Source: Anisus vortex
Taxonomy: Eukaryota > Mollusca > Gastropoda > Planorbidae
NCBI GenBank assembly: GCA_949126835.1
Contig: OX421492.1
Location: 42,992,998-43,056,997 of the forward strand
Direction of reading: 5' to 3'
DNA: 64,000 bases
Below the pieces are notes generated by a model, which did no database searches, was not told where the DNA came from, and worked only from the letters and a program-made list of their open reading frames with translations. The translations under genes were made by a program, and so were the position numbers. Below, one piece after another: positions 11,128-23,279 of the stretch (positions within the stretch are counted from its first letter, which is position 1; the number at the start of each line of letters is the position of its first letter).

Positions 11128-12133
11128 ATTGAATACAAAAATTGAAATTATTTAAATTTAATGAATAGTTTTCATAAGTCTCAAGTGGTATGTAAAGTGT
11201 ATAGTGCACATTTAAGAACAATAATGTCGAGTAGAACAATACATCAGCCTATAGTTTAGGTTTATGTATTTACAATTTGTATTTAGAAAAAAACAACAAC
11301 ACCAACCTATAAATTAATTAAAACATTAAATCTCGCTTGCCCACCTCTGCTATAGACTGTACAAATTAGACGAACGTACATTAAAATGGCTTTTTTTTTT
11401 TACCATTATGAAGTCATTAAAATATACATGAGATAGTCCTATTGGGATTTTCTGCATATACGACATCTGAAGCAAAAAAAAAGGTCAGTTATGTTTGGCA
11501 GTAAATTATTTCTTCTTGTATACAATTGACAATAGAACCAGAATGTAAGCAAAGGAGGAGATGGTTAATCCTAAAATAATTTCTTGTCTTATAGGTCAAA
11601 GGTATAATTGCAGTAAAATAATACTGACATACCAGTATATCATGATAACGTAGTTCTATACACCTGTATTGGATATATTTTATAATGCTGTGAGGAACAA
11701 ACTTCCGGTCGGTGGAAAGAACGTGTCCTTAAACTGAGTGCGATCTTAACATAAGTCAAATATTTAACTATTATTTAGAGTTATTTTCCCCCAATAATTG
11801 TTGTATAAGTATAAGTATGTGTTTATTGTACAATTTGTACAAGATCTATGCTTTCATTTTACAATATAGAGTGTTCACCATTCAGGATGTTGACAAACTA
11901 GTCAGTGTGGGGTAGGACCATGGACTGATTATAGTTACTCACGGATGTAAGCCTGGTGACCTTCTCAAAAATACCAATGCCCTTAAAATCGCTGCCAATT
12001 CCAGGTACCGACAACAACGGCAGTTGCCTGGGGCGCCATATGCTTTGAAAGCCGCATGAGGGATCTTTAAAAAAATAACATCCACTTTTTTTTAGCCGTG
12101 TTTTTTCAAATATCTAATTAAAACTAAAGCCGG
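11128..12133. other. Non-coding stretch before the satellite
   Basis: No gene, RNA or clear element. I see only AT-rich unique-looking DNA. Confidence 0.45.
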
Positions 12134-15100
12134 TTCATGTAGGCTATATGTAAGTATAGTACCGGCCATGTTTATACAACATGTTCATGTAGGCTACATG
12201 TAAGTATAGTACCGGCCATGTTTATACAACATGTTCATGTAGGCTACATGTAAGTATAGTACCGGCCATGTTTATACAACATGTTCATGTAGGCTACATG
12301 TAAGTATAGTACCGGCCATGTTTATACAACATGTTCATGTAGGCTACATGTAAGTATAGTACCGGCCATGTTTATACAACATGTTCATGTAGGCTACATG
12401 TAAGTATAGTACCGGCCATGTTTATACAACATGTTCATGTAGGCTACATGTAAGTATAGTACCGGCCATGTTTATACAACATGTTCATGTAGGCTACATG
12501 TAAGTAGAGTACCGGCCATGTTTATACAACATGTTCATGTAGGCTACATGTAAGTAGAGTACCGGCCATGTTTATACAGCATGTTCATGTAGGCTACATG
12601 TAAGTAGAGTACCGGCCATGTTTATACAACATGTTCATGTAGGCTACATGTAAGTAGAGTACCGGCCATGTTTATACAACATGTTCATGTAGGCTACATG
12701 TAAGTAGAGTACCGGCCATGTTTATACAACATGTTCATGTAGGCTACATGTAAGTAGAGTACCGGCCATGTTTATACAACATGTTCATGTAGGCTACATG
12801 TAAGTAGAGTACCGGCCATGTTTATACAACATGTTCATGTAGGCTACATGTAAGTAGAGTACCGGCCATGTTTATACAACATGTTCATGTAGGCTACATG
12901 TAAGTAGAGTACCGGCCATGTTTATACAACATGTTCATGTAGGCTACATGTAAGTAGAGTACCGGCCATGTTTATACAACATGTTCATGTAGGCTACATG
13001 TAAGTAGAGTACCGGCCATGTTTATACAACATGTTCATGTAGGCTACATGTAAGTAGAGTACCGGCCATGTTTATACAACATGTTCATGTAGGCTACATG
13101 TAAGTAGAGTACCGGCCATGTTTATACAACATGTTCATGAAGGCTACATGTAAGTAGAGTACCGGCCATGTTTATACAACATGTTCATGTAGGCTACATG
13201 TAAGTAGAGTACCGGCCATGTTTATACAACATGTTCATGTAGGCTACATGTAAGTAGAGTACCGGCCATGTTTATACAACATGTTCATGTAGGCTACATG
13301 TAAGTAGAGTACCGGCCATGTTTATACAACATGTTCATGTAGGCTACATGTAAGTAGAGTACCGGCCATGTTTATACAACATGTTCATGTAGGCTACATG
13401 TAAGTAGAGTACCGGCAATGTTTATACAACATGTTCATGTAGGCTACATGTAAGTAGAGTACCGGCCATGTTTATACAACATGTTCATGTAGGCTACATG
13501 TAAGTAGAGTACCGGCCATGTTTATACAACATGTTCATGTAGGCTACATGTAAGTAGAGTACCGGCCATGTTTATACAACATGTTCATGTAGGCTACATG
13601 TAAGTAGAGTACCGGCCATGTTTATACAACATGTTCATGAAGGCTACATGTAAGTAGAGTACCGGCCATGTTTATACAACATGTTCATGTAGGCTACATG
13701 TAAGTAGAGTACCGGCCATGTTTATACAACATGTTCATGTAGGCTACATGTAAGTAGAGTACCGGCCATGTTTATACAACATGTTCATGTAGGCTACATG
13801 TAAGTATAGTACCGGCCATGTTTATACAACATGTTCATGTAGGCTACATGTAAGTATAGTACCGGCCATGTTTATACAACATGTTCATGTAGGCTACATG
13901 TAAGTAGAGTACCGGCCATGTTTATACAACATGTTCATGTAGGCTACTTGTAAGTATAGTACCGGCCATGTTTATACAACATGTTCATGTAGGCTACATG
14001 TAAGTAGAGTACCGGCCATGTTTATACAACATGTTCATGTAGGCTACATGTAAGTATAGTACCGGCCATGTTTATAAAACATGTTCATGTAGGCTACATG
14101 TAAGTATAGTACCGGCCATGTTTATACAACATGTTCATGTAGGCTACATGTAAGTATAGTACCGGCCATGTTTATAAAACATGTTCATGTAGGCTACATG
14201 TAAGTATAGTACCGGCCATGTTTATACAACATGTTCATGTAGGCTACATGTAAGTATAGTACCGGCCATGTTTATACAACATGTTCATGTAGGCTACATG
14301 TAAGTAGAGTACCGGCCATGTTTATACAACATGTTCATGTAGGCTACATGTAAGTAGAATACCGGCCATGTTTATACAACATGTTCATGTAGGCTACATG
14401 TAAGTAGAGTACCGGCCATGTTTATACAACATGTTCATGTAGGCTACATGTAAGTAGAGTACCGGCCATGTTTATACAACATGTTCATGTAGGCTACATG
14501 TAAGTAATACCGGCCATGTTTATACAACATGTTCATGTAGGCTACATGTAAGTAGAGTACCGGCCATGTTTATACAACATGTTCATGTAGGCTACATGTA
14601 AGTAGAGTACCGGCCATGTTTATACAACATGTTCATGTAGGCTACATGTAAGTAGAGTACCGGCCATGTTTATACAACATGTTCATGTAGGCTACATGTA
14701 AGTAGAGTACCGGCCATGTTTATACAACATGTTCATGTAGGCTACATGTAAGTAGAGTACCGGCCATGTTTATACAACATGTTCATGTAGGCTACATGTA
14801 AGTAGAGTACCGGCCATGTTTATACAACATGTTCATGTAGGCTACATGTAAGTATAGTACCGGCCATGTTTATACAACATGTTCATGTAGGCTACATGTA
14901 AGTAGAGTACCGGCCATGTTTATACAACATGTTCATGTAGGCTACATGTAAGTATAGTACCGGCCATGTTTATACAACATGTTCATGTAGGCTACATGTA
15001 AGTAGAGTACCGGCCATGTTTATACAACATGTTCATGTAGGCTACATGTAAGTATAGTACCGGCCATGTTTATACAACATGTTCATGTAGGCTACATGTA

Positions 15101-16127
15101 AGTAGAGTACCGGCCATGTTTATACAACATGTTCATGTAGGCTACATGTAAGTATAGTACCGGCCATGTTTATAAAACATGTTCATGTAGGCTACATGTA
15201 AGTATAGTACCGGCCATGTTTATACAACATGTTCATGTAGGCTACATGTAAGTATAGTACCGGCCATGTTTATAAAACATGTTCATGTAGGCTACATGTA
15301 AGTATAGTACCGGCCATGTTTATACAACATGTTCATGTAGGCTACATGTAAGTATAGTACCGGCCATGTTTATACAACATGTTCATGTAGGCTACATGTA
15401 AGTAGAGTACCGGCCATGTTTATACAACATGTTCATGTAGGCTACATGTAAGTAGAGTACCGGCCATGTTTATACAACATGTTCATGTAGGCTACATGTA
15501 AGTAGAGTACCGGCCATGTTTATACAACATGTTCATGTAGGCTACATGTAAGTAGAGTACCGGCCATGTTTATACAACATGTTCATGTAGGCTACATGTA
15601 AGTAATACCGGCCATGTTTATACAACATGTTCATGTAGGCTACATGTAAGTAGAGTACCGGCCATGTTTATACAACATGTTCATGTAGGCTACATGTAAG
15701 TAGAGTACCGGCCATGTTTATACAACATGTTCATGTAGGCTACATGTAAGTAGAGTACCGGCCATGTTTATACAACATGTTCATGTAGGCTACATGTAAG
15801 TAGAGTACCGGCCATGTTTATACAACATGTTCATGTAGGCTACATGTAAGTAGAGTACCGGCCATGTTTATACAACATGTTCATGTAGGCTACATGTAAG
15901 TAGAGTACCGGCCATGTTTATACAACATGTTCATGTAGGCTACATGTAAGTATAGTACCGGCCATGTTTATACAACATGTTCATGTAGGCTACATGTAAG
16001 TAGAGTACCGGCCATGTTTATACAACATGTTCATGTAGGCTACATGTAAGTATAGTACCGGCCATGTTTATACAACATGTTCATGTAGGCTATATGAAAG
16101 TATAGTACCGGCCATGTTTATACAACA
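12134..16127. repeat. Satellite A: 50-bp unit, 80 copies
   Basis: About 4 kb of head-to-tail 50-bp units. Variants: T or G in taagta(t/g)agt, tataaaac for tatacaac at 14071, 14171, 15169 and 15269, and a 2-bp deletion (taagtaatacc) at 14501 and 15599. The rare variants recur exactly 1098 bp apart, showing a higher-order unit of 22 monomers duplicated in tandem. Each monomer carries the interrupted palindrome CATGTAG-G-CTACATG. First and last monomers are the most divergent, as usual for array edges. No coding frame runs through. Confidence 0.98.
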
Positions 16128-16139
16128 TTAATGTTTTTA

Positions 16140-16345
16140 AAAAAGTAAAGTATCCCGTGGGACCAAATCGATCCATAGGGCACGTGGCCGGTGAAACAGC
16201 GTTTGCCTGTTTCTGTGCTCACGCCATACTAGGGGATTGTGTTGTCATCACAATGCTCAGCCGCCTTTACTTTACCCCAACTAAAGTCCGGTATTCATCA
16301 GAGCTGGGAAGGGACACCATCCAGACCATTCACCATGATTGCCGC
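16140..16345 (-). mobile_element. SINE-1 body/3' fragment
   Basis: The reverse complement matches the body of the SINEs at 46125, 48270 and 58352: cccagctctgatg, ttagttggggtaaagtaaag, gcggctg.gcattgtg, and cacagaaac.gg. The tRNA-like head is missing, so this is a 5'-truncated or decayed copy. Confidence 0.75.
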
Positions 16346-16380
16346 GCATCCACCTTGCCCCTGTATTAAATCAGTATATT

Positions 16381-16642
16381 AAATAAACAATATGGAAGTC
16401 TAAGTTAACTATTTAATAAACAATATGGAAGTCAAAGTTAACTATTTAATAAACAATATGGAAGTCAAAGTTAACTATTTAATAAACAATATGGAAGTCA
16501 AAGTTAACTATTTAATAAACAATATGGAAGTCAAAGTTAACTATTTAATAAACAATATGGAAGTCAAAGTTAACTATTTAATAAACAATATGGAAGTCAA
16601 AGTTAACTATTTAATAAACAATATGGAAGTCTAAGTTAACTT
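16381..16642. repeat. Minisatellite, 33-bp unit x 8
   Basis: Eight copies of a 33-bp unit containing caatatggaagtcaaagtta. First and last copies share the same c-to-t change (gtctaagtt) against gtcaaagtt inside. The reading frame stays open (11 residues repeated) only because 33 is a multiple of three. Confidence 0.96.
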
Positions 16643-16846
16643 TATCCAATAACAGCTTTGGACAGCGTATTATATGACTGTTTATCTGAATGGTTTTTAC
16701 TTCACTACAAGCCAGTAAGGCCATATCTACATACAGAACCCCCCCTCTCGGCAGTCACACGGGTAGGTAATGCTAGTTACAGTTAATATTTGTTCAGGTA
16801 TCCAAACTGCAAGTATCATTTGGAGACCGTGTTTGGCTAGTGAAGA
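16643..16846. other. Spacer between two arrays
   Basis: About 200 bp of non-repetitive DNA with no visible feature. Confidence 0.5.
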
Positions 16847-19536
16847 GGTGTTCGCCAGTTTCTTTGACCATGGGGTTTTAGGGGGATTGTGTTCGCCAGT
16901 TTCTTTGACCATGGGGTTTTAAGGGGATTGGGTAGCCAGTTTCTTTGACCACGGGGTTTTAGGGGGATTGTGTTCGCCAGTTTCTTTGACCACGGGGTTT
17001 TAAGGGGCTTGTGTAGCCAGTTTCTTTGACCATGGGGTTTTAGGGGGATTGTGTTCGCCAGTTTCTTTGACCATGGGGTTTTAGGGGGATTGTGTTCGCC
17101 AGTTTCTTTGACCATGGGGTTTTAGGGGGATTGTGTTCGCCAGTTTCTTTGACCACGGGGTTTTAAGGGCATTGTGTTCGCCAGTTTCTTTGACCACGGG
17201 GTTTTAAGGGGCTTGTGTAGCCAGTTTCTTTGACCACGGGGTTTTAAGGGGATTGTGTAGCCAGTTTCTTTGACCATGGGGTTTTAGGGGGATTGTGTTC
17301 GCCAGTTTCTTTGACCACGGGGTTTTAAGGGGATTGTGTTCGCCAGTTTCTTTGACCATGGGGTTTTAGGGGGATTGTGTAGCCAGTTTCTTTGACCATG
17401 GGGTTTTAGGGGGATTGTGTAGCCAGTTTCTTTGACCATGGGGTTTTAGGGGGATTGTGTAGCCAGTTTCTTTGACCATGGGGTTTTAGGGGGATTGTGT
17501 TCGCCAGTTTCTTTGACCACGGGGTTTTAAGGGGATTGTGTAGCCAGTTTCTTTGACCATGGGGTTTTAGGGGGATTGTGTTCGCCAGTTTCTTTGACCA
17601 CGGGGTTTTAAGGGGATTGTGTAGCCAGTTTCTTTGACCACGGGGTTTTAGGGGGATTGTGTAGCCAGTTTCTTTGACCATGGGGTTTTAGGGGGATTGT
17701 GTTCGCCAGTTTCTTTGACCACGGGGTTTTAAGGGGATTGTGTAGCCAGTTTCTTTGACCACGGGGTTTTAGGGGGATTGTGTTCGCCAGTTTCTTTGAC
17801 CACGGGGTTTTAAGGGGATTGTGTTCGCCAGTTTCTTTGACCATGGGGTTTTAGGGGGATTGTGTAGCCAGTTTCTTTGACCATGGGGTTTTAGGGGGAT
17901 TGTGTTCGCCAGTTTCTTTGACCACGGGGTTTTAAGGGGATTGTGTAGCCAGTTTCTTTGACCATGGGGTTTTAGGGGGATTGTGTTCGCCAGTTTCTTT
18001 GACCACGGGGTTTTAAGGGGATTGTGTAGCCAGTTTCTTTGACCACGGGGTTTTAGGGGGATTGTGTAGCCAGTTTCTTTGACCATGGGGTTTTAGGGGG
18101 ATTGTGTTCGCCAGTTTCTTTGACCACGGGGTTTTAAGGGGATTGTGTAGCCAGTTTCTTTGACCACGGGGTTTTAGGGGGATTGTGTAGCCAGTTTCTT
18201 TGACCATGGGGTTTTAGGGGGATTGTGTTCGCCAGTTTCTTTGACCACGGGGTTTTAAGGGGATTGTGTAGCCAGTTTCTTTGACCACGGGGTTTTAGGG
18301 GGATTGTGTTCGCCAGTTTCTTTGACCACGGGGTTTTAGGGGGATTGTGTTCGCCAGTTTCTTTGACCACGGGGTTTTAAGGGGATTGTGTTCGCCAGTT
18401 TCTTTGACCACGGGGTTTTAAGGGGATTGTGTAGCCAGTTTCTTTGACCATGGGGTTTTAGGGGGATTGTGTTCGCCAGTTTCTTTGACCATGGGGTTTT
18501 AGGGGGATTGTGTTCGCCAGTTTCTTTGACCATGGGGTTTTAGGGGGATTGTGTTCGCCAGTTTCTTTGACCATGGGGTTTTAGGGGGATTGTGTTCGCC
18601 AGTTTCTTTGACCATGGGGTTTTAGGGGGATTGTGTTCGCCAATTTCTTTGACCATGGGGTTTTAGGGGGATTGTGTTCGCCAGTTTCTTTGACCATGGG
18701 GTTTTAGGGGGATTGTGTTCGCCAGTTTCTTTGACCAAGGGGTTTTAGGGGGATTGTGTAGCCAGTTTCTTTGACCACGTGGTTTTAAGGGGATTGTGTA
18801 GCCAGTTTCTTTGACCATTGGGTTTTAGGGGGATTGTGTTCGCCAGTTTCTTTGACCATGGGGTTTTAGGGGGATTGTGTTCGCCAGTTTCTTTGACCAT
18901 GGGGTTTTAGGGGGATTGTGTTCGCCAGTTTCTTTGACCACGGGGTTTTAGGGGGATTGTGTTCGCCAGTTTCTTTGACCATGGGGTTTTAGGGGGATTG
19001 TGTTCGCCAGTTTCTTTGACCATGGGGTTTTAGGGGGATTGTGTTCGCCAGTTTCTTTGACCAAGGGGTTTTAGGGGGATTGTGTAGCCAGTTTCTTTGA
19101 CCACGTGGTTTTAAGGGGATTGTGTAGCCAGTTTCTTTGACCATGGGGTTTTAGGGGGATTGTGTTCGCCAGTTTCTTTGACCATGGGGTTTTAGGGGGA
19201 TTGTGTTCGCCAGTTTCTTTGACCATGGGGTTTTAGGGGGATTGTGTTCGCCAGTTTCTTTGACCATGGGGTTTTAGGGGGATTGTGTTCGCCAGTTTCT
19301 TTGACCATGGGGTTTTAGGGGGATTGTGTTCGCCAGTTTCTTTGACCATGGGGTTTTAGGGGGATTGTGTTCGCCAGTTTCTTTGACCAAGGGGTTTTAG
19401 GGGGATTGTGTAGTCAGTTTCTTTGACCACGTGGTTTTAAGGGGATTGTGTAGCCAGTTTCTTTGACCATGGGGTTTTAGGGGGATTGTGTTCGCCAGTT
19501 TCTTTGACCAAGGGGTTTTAGGGGGATTGTGTAGCC
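16847..19536. repeat. Satellite B: 41/40-bp units, about 66 copies
   Basis: Two interleaved monomer types: gtgttcgccagtttctttga... (41 bp) and gtgtagccagtttctttga... (40 bp), each followed by gacca(t/c/a)ggggtttta(g/a)ggg. A rare pair (ccaagg then cacgtgg) recurs at 18735, 19061 and 19386, about 326 bp apart, showing a larger repeat of eight monomers. Every unit has two G runs on the plus strand. The minus-strand open frames of 60-105 codons inside it shift frame with monomer type and are by-products. Confidence 0.98.
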
Positions 19537-19843
19537 ATGCTGTCAACCTTTAATTTTTCCCAATTAAAGTAATTTACGCATAAGATAGTCAGTGGACTCA
19601 AGGACACCCCCTCCCCCCCCCCCCTCACAGTATCGAGAGACAAAAAACCTGGCGTTTGTATCAAACTCATGGATCTGACCTAAACATTTCTACCAATCAT
19701 TGGAAGGGTCTAAGGTCCAGAGATTGAGAACTCCTGGTTTAGTCATCTTCAATTATCCCATGCACACACCAGCAGACAGTCCGCTGCGCCCACACTAGGC
19801 TTTAACGAATGTCTTTTACCTTAATCCGGTATCGAGTTGCCGC
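19537..19843. other. Spacer between satellites, C-rich tract and possible hAT end
   Basis: Contains a C-rich run at 19607-19626. The minus strand of 19700-19740 reads ccaggagttctcaatctctg, resembling a hAT terminus, but I found no partner end. Confidence 0.35.
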
Positions 19844-21549
19844 CATATTGTGATACTTGCATGTGTAGATACTTTTTATTTCAACTGCATAACTTGGTCA
19901 TATTGTGATACTTGCATGTGTAGATATTCTTTATTTCAACTGCATAACTTGGTCATATTGTGATACTTGCATGTGTAGATACTTTTTATTTCAACTGCAT
20001 AACTTGGTCATATTGTGATACTTGCATGTGTAGATATTCTTTATTTCAACTGCATAACTTGGTCATATTGTGATACTTGCATGTGTAGATACTTTTTATT
20101 TCAACTGCATAACTTGGTCATATTGTGATACTTGCATGTGTAGATACTTTTTATTTCAACTGCATAACTTGGTCATATTGTGATACTTGCATGTGTAGAT
20201 ATTCTTTATTTCAACTGCATAACTTGGCCATATTGTGATACTTGCATGTGTAGATACTTTTTATTTCAACTGCATAACTTGGTCATATTGTGATACTTGC
20301 ATGTGTAGATATTCTTTATTTCAACTGCATAACTTGGTCATATTGTGATACTTGCATGTGTAGATACTTTTTATTTCAACTGCATAACTTGGTCATATTG
20401 TGATACTTGCATGTGTAGATACTTTTTATTTCAACTGCATAACTTGGTCATATTGTGATACTTGCATGTGTAGATATTCTTTATTTCAACTGCATAACTT
20501 GGTCATATTGTGATACTTGCATGTGTAGATATTCTTTATTTCAACTGCATAACTTGGTCATATTGTGATACTTGCATGTGTAGATATTCTTTATTTCAAC
20601 TGCATAACTTGGTCATATTGTGATACTTGCATGTGTAGATATTCTTTATTTCAACTGCATAACTTGGTCATATTGTGATACTTGCATGTGTAGATATTCT
20701 TTATTTCAACTGCATAACTTGGTCATATTGTGATACTTGCATGTGTAGATATTCTTTATTTCAACTGCATAACTTGGTCATATTGTGATACTTGCATGTG
20801 TAGATATTCTTTATTTCAACTGCATAACTTGGTCATATTGTGATACTTGCATGTGTAGATATTCTTTATTTCAACTGCATAACTTGGTCATATTGTGATA
20901 CTTGCATGTGTAGATATTCTTTATTTCAACTGCATAACTTGGTCATATTGTGATACTTGCATGTGTAGATACTTTTTATTTCAACTGCATAACTTGGTCA
21001 TATTGTGATACTTGCATGTGTAGATACTTTTTATTTCAACTGCATAACTTGGTCATATTGTGATACTTGCATGTGTAGATACTTTTTATTTCAACTGCAT
21101 AACTTGGCCATATTGTGATACTTGCATGTGTAGATACTTTTTATTTCAACTGCATAACTTGGTCATATTGTGATACTTGCATGTGTAGATACTTTTTTAT
21201 TTCAACTGCATAACTTGGTCATATTGTGATACTTGCATGTGTAGATACTTTTTATTTCAACTGCATAACTTGGTCATATTGTGATACTTGCATGTGTAGA
21301 TACTTTTTTATTTCAACTGCATAACTTGGTCATATTGTGATACTTGCATGTGTAGATACTTTTTATTTCAACTGCATAACTTGGTCATATTGTGATACTT
21401 GCATGTGTAGATACTTTTTATTTCAACTGCATAACTTGGTCATATTGTGATACTTGCATGTGTAGATACTTTTTATTTCAACTGCATAACTTGGTCATAT
21501 TGTGATACTTGCATGTGTAGATACTTTTTATTACAACTGCATAACTTGA
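19844..21549. repeat. Satellite C: 55-bp unit, about 31 copies
   Basis: Head-to-tail copies starting catattgtgatacttgcatg. Two main monomer types, gatactttttatt and gatattctttatt, alternate at the left, while a run of the second type fills about 20460-20950. A 56-bp type with one extra T appears at about 21190 and 21301. Nearly identical throughout, so recently homogenised. Confidence 0.98.
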
Positions 21550-21689
21550 AATTTTAAAACTGGTCGCCTCATGAATGGTTTTTCTCTCTCTGTTGTCAAC
21601 TTTAAAACTATCAGTCTTGTTTTTTTTTCTGAAGTGTATATTGTAAGCAGCAAGTGGTTCAGCCGTTCTATTAACACACTTATGGTGTT

Positions 21690-21928
21690 TAATCACACAC
21701 ACATTTACATACACATACAGATGCACATTCATACACGGAAACACAAAAGACACATGCAAACACACACAAAAACACACATACGCAATTAATACACATTCAT
21801 ACACGTAAACAAACATACACACAAACGCATACAGGCACACACAAAAAACGAACATACACACGAAACCCCTTCCCCCTCCCCCACACATAGGCATGCTCAC
21901 GTACAGGAACAAACACATTCATATCTGC

Positions 21929-21960
<32 letters not shown>
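21690..21960. repeat. CA-rich simple repeat, perfect (CA)n at 21929-21960
   Basis: Degenerate cacaca/acatac-rich DNA ending in an uninterrupted dinucleotide run of about 16 repeats. Open frames on the opposite strand that are rich in Cys and Val come from the repeat. Confidence 0.9.
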
Positions 21961-21966
<6 letters not shown>

Positions 21967-22756
21967 CACAAACTCGCGCAAAATCATATTGTAGACCAAA
22001 AATATCCTTTAAGTGCTTGCGGATTTCCATCATAAGTGCTAATAACATACCGGTAATAAGCGTACACGCAAAAGAAATGAACAGGAAGTTGTACATTCCT
22101 AATAAGCTTTAGTGGATTTAGGTCTATGTAGTATTTAAAGGGAGGCCACGATGAAATGATGGCCCCATCCTTGCCTCCGGGTCACACAACGTTTCAACAT
22201 CCAGAAATGTGACATCACAATCTCCCAAAACGAACGTTTCAAATCTGTAATAATTTACATTAAAAACAAACAATTTCAGAAAAGGGAGATGCTTTGTGAG
22301 ATATGTTTCTTACTATGTCCTACATGATCAATTGTTTGTGTAGCAATCAAGAATAAACTAGATCTAGATTTTAATTCAATATCTAAACAATAGGATCTAC
22401 TCAAACGTTAAATCAAGATTAAGGGAAGTAACAAGGTGTAAGCCAAGGTTAGAGGCTGTGGACTGTGTGACATCCTCATTTCGATGTCGCGGCTATTGTA
22501 ACCTAAAAAGAACAAAGTAAACATTTACTCTTAAATTAATTAAAAAAACAACGACAAAAACAACAACCAAGCTATAATAAACTAGCTGTAACATTCTCGA
22601 ATTAAAAGTTATAAATAAAGTATGCTATTTAAAAAAAAAAAAAAAAATTACTTTAAAAAAAAATGAAGGAGAAGGTAAATCCGAAATAAAATCAAATTGA
22701 AACTTCTCGAAAAATAAAACTGAAAATAAAACAAACTGACTATTGCAATTGTTGTA

Positions 22757-22758
<2 letters not shown>
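21961..22758. other. Non-coding stretch
   Basis: No gene or RNA visible. It is A-rich around 22540-22740 with several poly-A runs. Confidence 0.45.
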
Positions 22759-22796
<38 letters not shown>

Positions 22797-22806
22797 TGTG
22801 TGTGTG
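22759..22806. repeat. (TG)n microsatellite
   Basis: Dinucleotide run interrupted once by tcac near 22788. Confidence 0.95.
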
Positions 22807-22834
22807 GTGTTTAACAAAGTGACGTCACATAAAA

Positions 22835-23029
22835 CAGGGGCCGGCAACCTTTTGATGATCGTGTGCCAAAGTAGGATTTCTAATTCATTCCGCGTGCCAG
22901 CAGCCTAAAAGCCATCCTGCTCTACCACTCAAATTATTGTTGAAGAGACTTGAATTGGGGTCTTCCGCGTGCCATTGGAAATTGCTCTGCGGGCCAAGTC
23001 CGGCGCGCGTGCCGTAGTTGCCGACTCCT
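22835..23029 (+). mobile_element. hAT-A MITE with perfect target duplication
   Basis: About 195 bp starting CAGGGGCCGGCAACC and ending GTTGCCGACTCCT. It is flanked by exact 8-bp repeats acataaaa (22827-22834, 23030-23037). The interior carries cgtgtgccaaagtagg and gcgcgtgccgtag motifs typical of this family. Other copies: 25676, 30150, 46676, 49013, 51074, 61508. No coding capacity. Confidence 0.88.
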
Positions 23030-23279
23030 ACATAAAACATGTGATAAAACATGTGTTTCTTTAAATAGAATTTCCACATTAAACACGTTTCACTTCATTA
23101 ACTACAAAAATTATATTATTTATTGCAATACTTAGGCCTATATAGCCATACCCGAAGCAACTGGTTTTTAGGCTCCAGTGGTCAGCCTTTCCCCCCTTTC
23201 CTGTTAGTCACTCGTAAAGGCTAGAAGCTCGCATTGGTTGTCAGAGGCAAAGAGGGAGTGACCTCTACAGGGAGGCACA

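Noticed and set aside
16727..18533. Open frames of 60-105 codons on the minus strand repeating a Lys/Pro-rich motif
   Set aside because: They lie wholly in satellite B and change frame whenever a 40-bp monomer replaces a 41-bp one; no start context or flank.
16847..19536. Interstitial telomere repeat
   Set aside because: TTTTAGGGGG occurs once per 41 bp and is not a TTAGGG run.
12134..21549. CRISPR-like repeat array
   Set aside because: Repeats are head to tail with no spacers, and the DNA is eukaryotic.
21478..22096. Cys/Val-rich frames that look like small secreted proteins
   Set aside because: They read through a CA/TG simple repeat and the end of satellite C.
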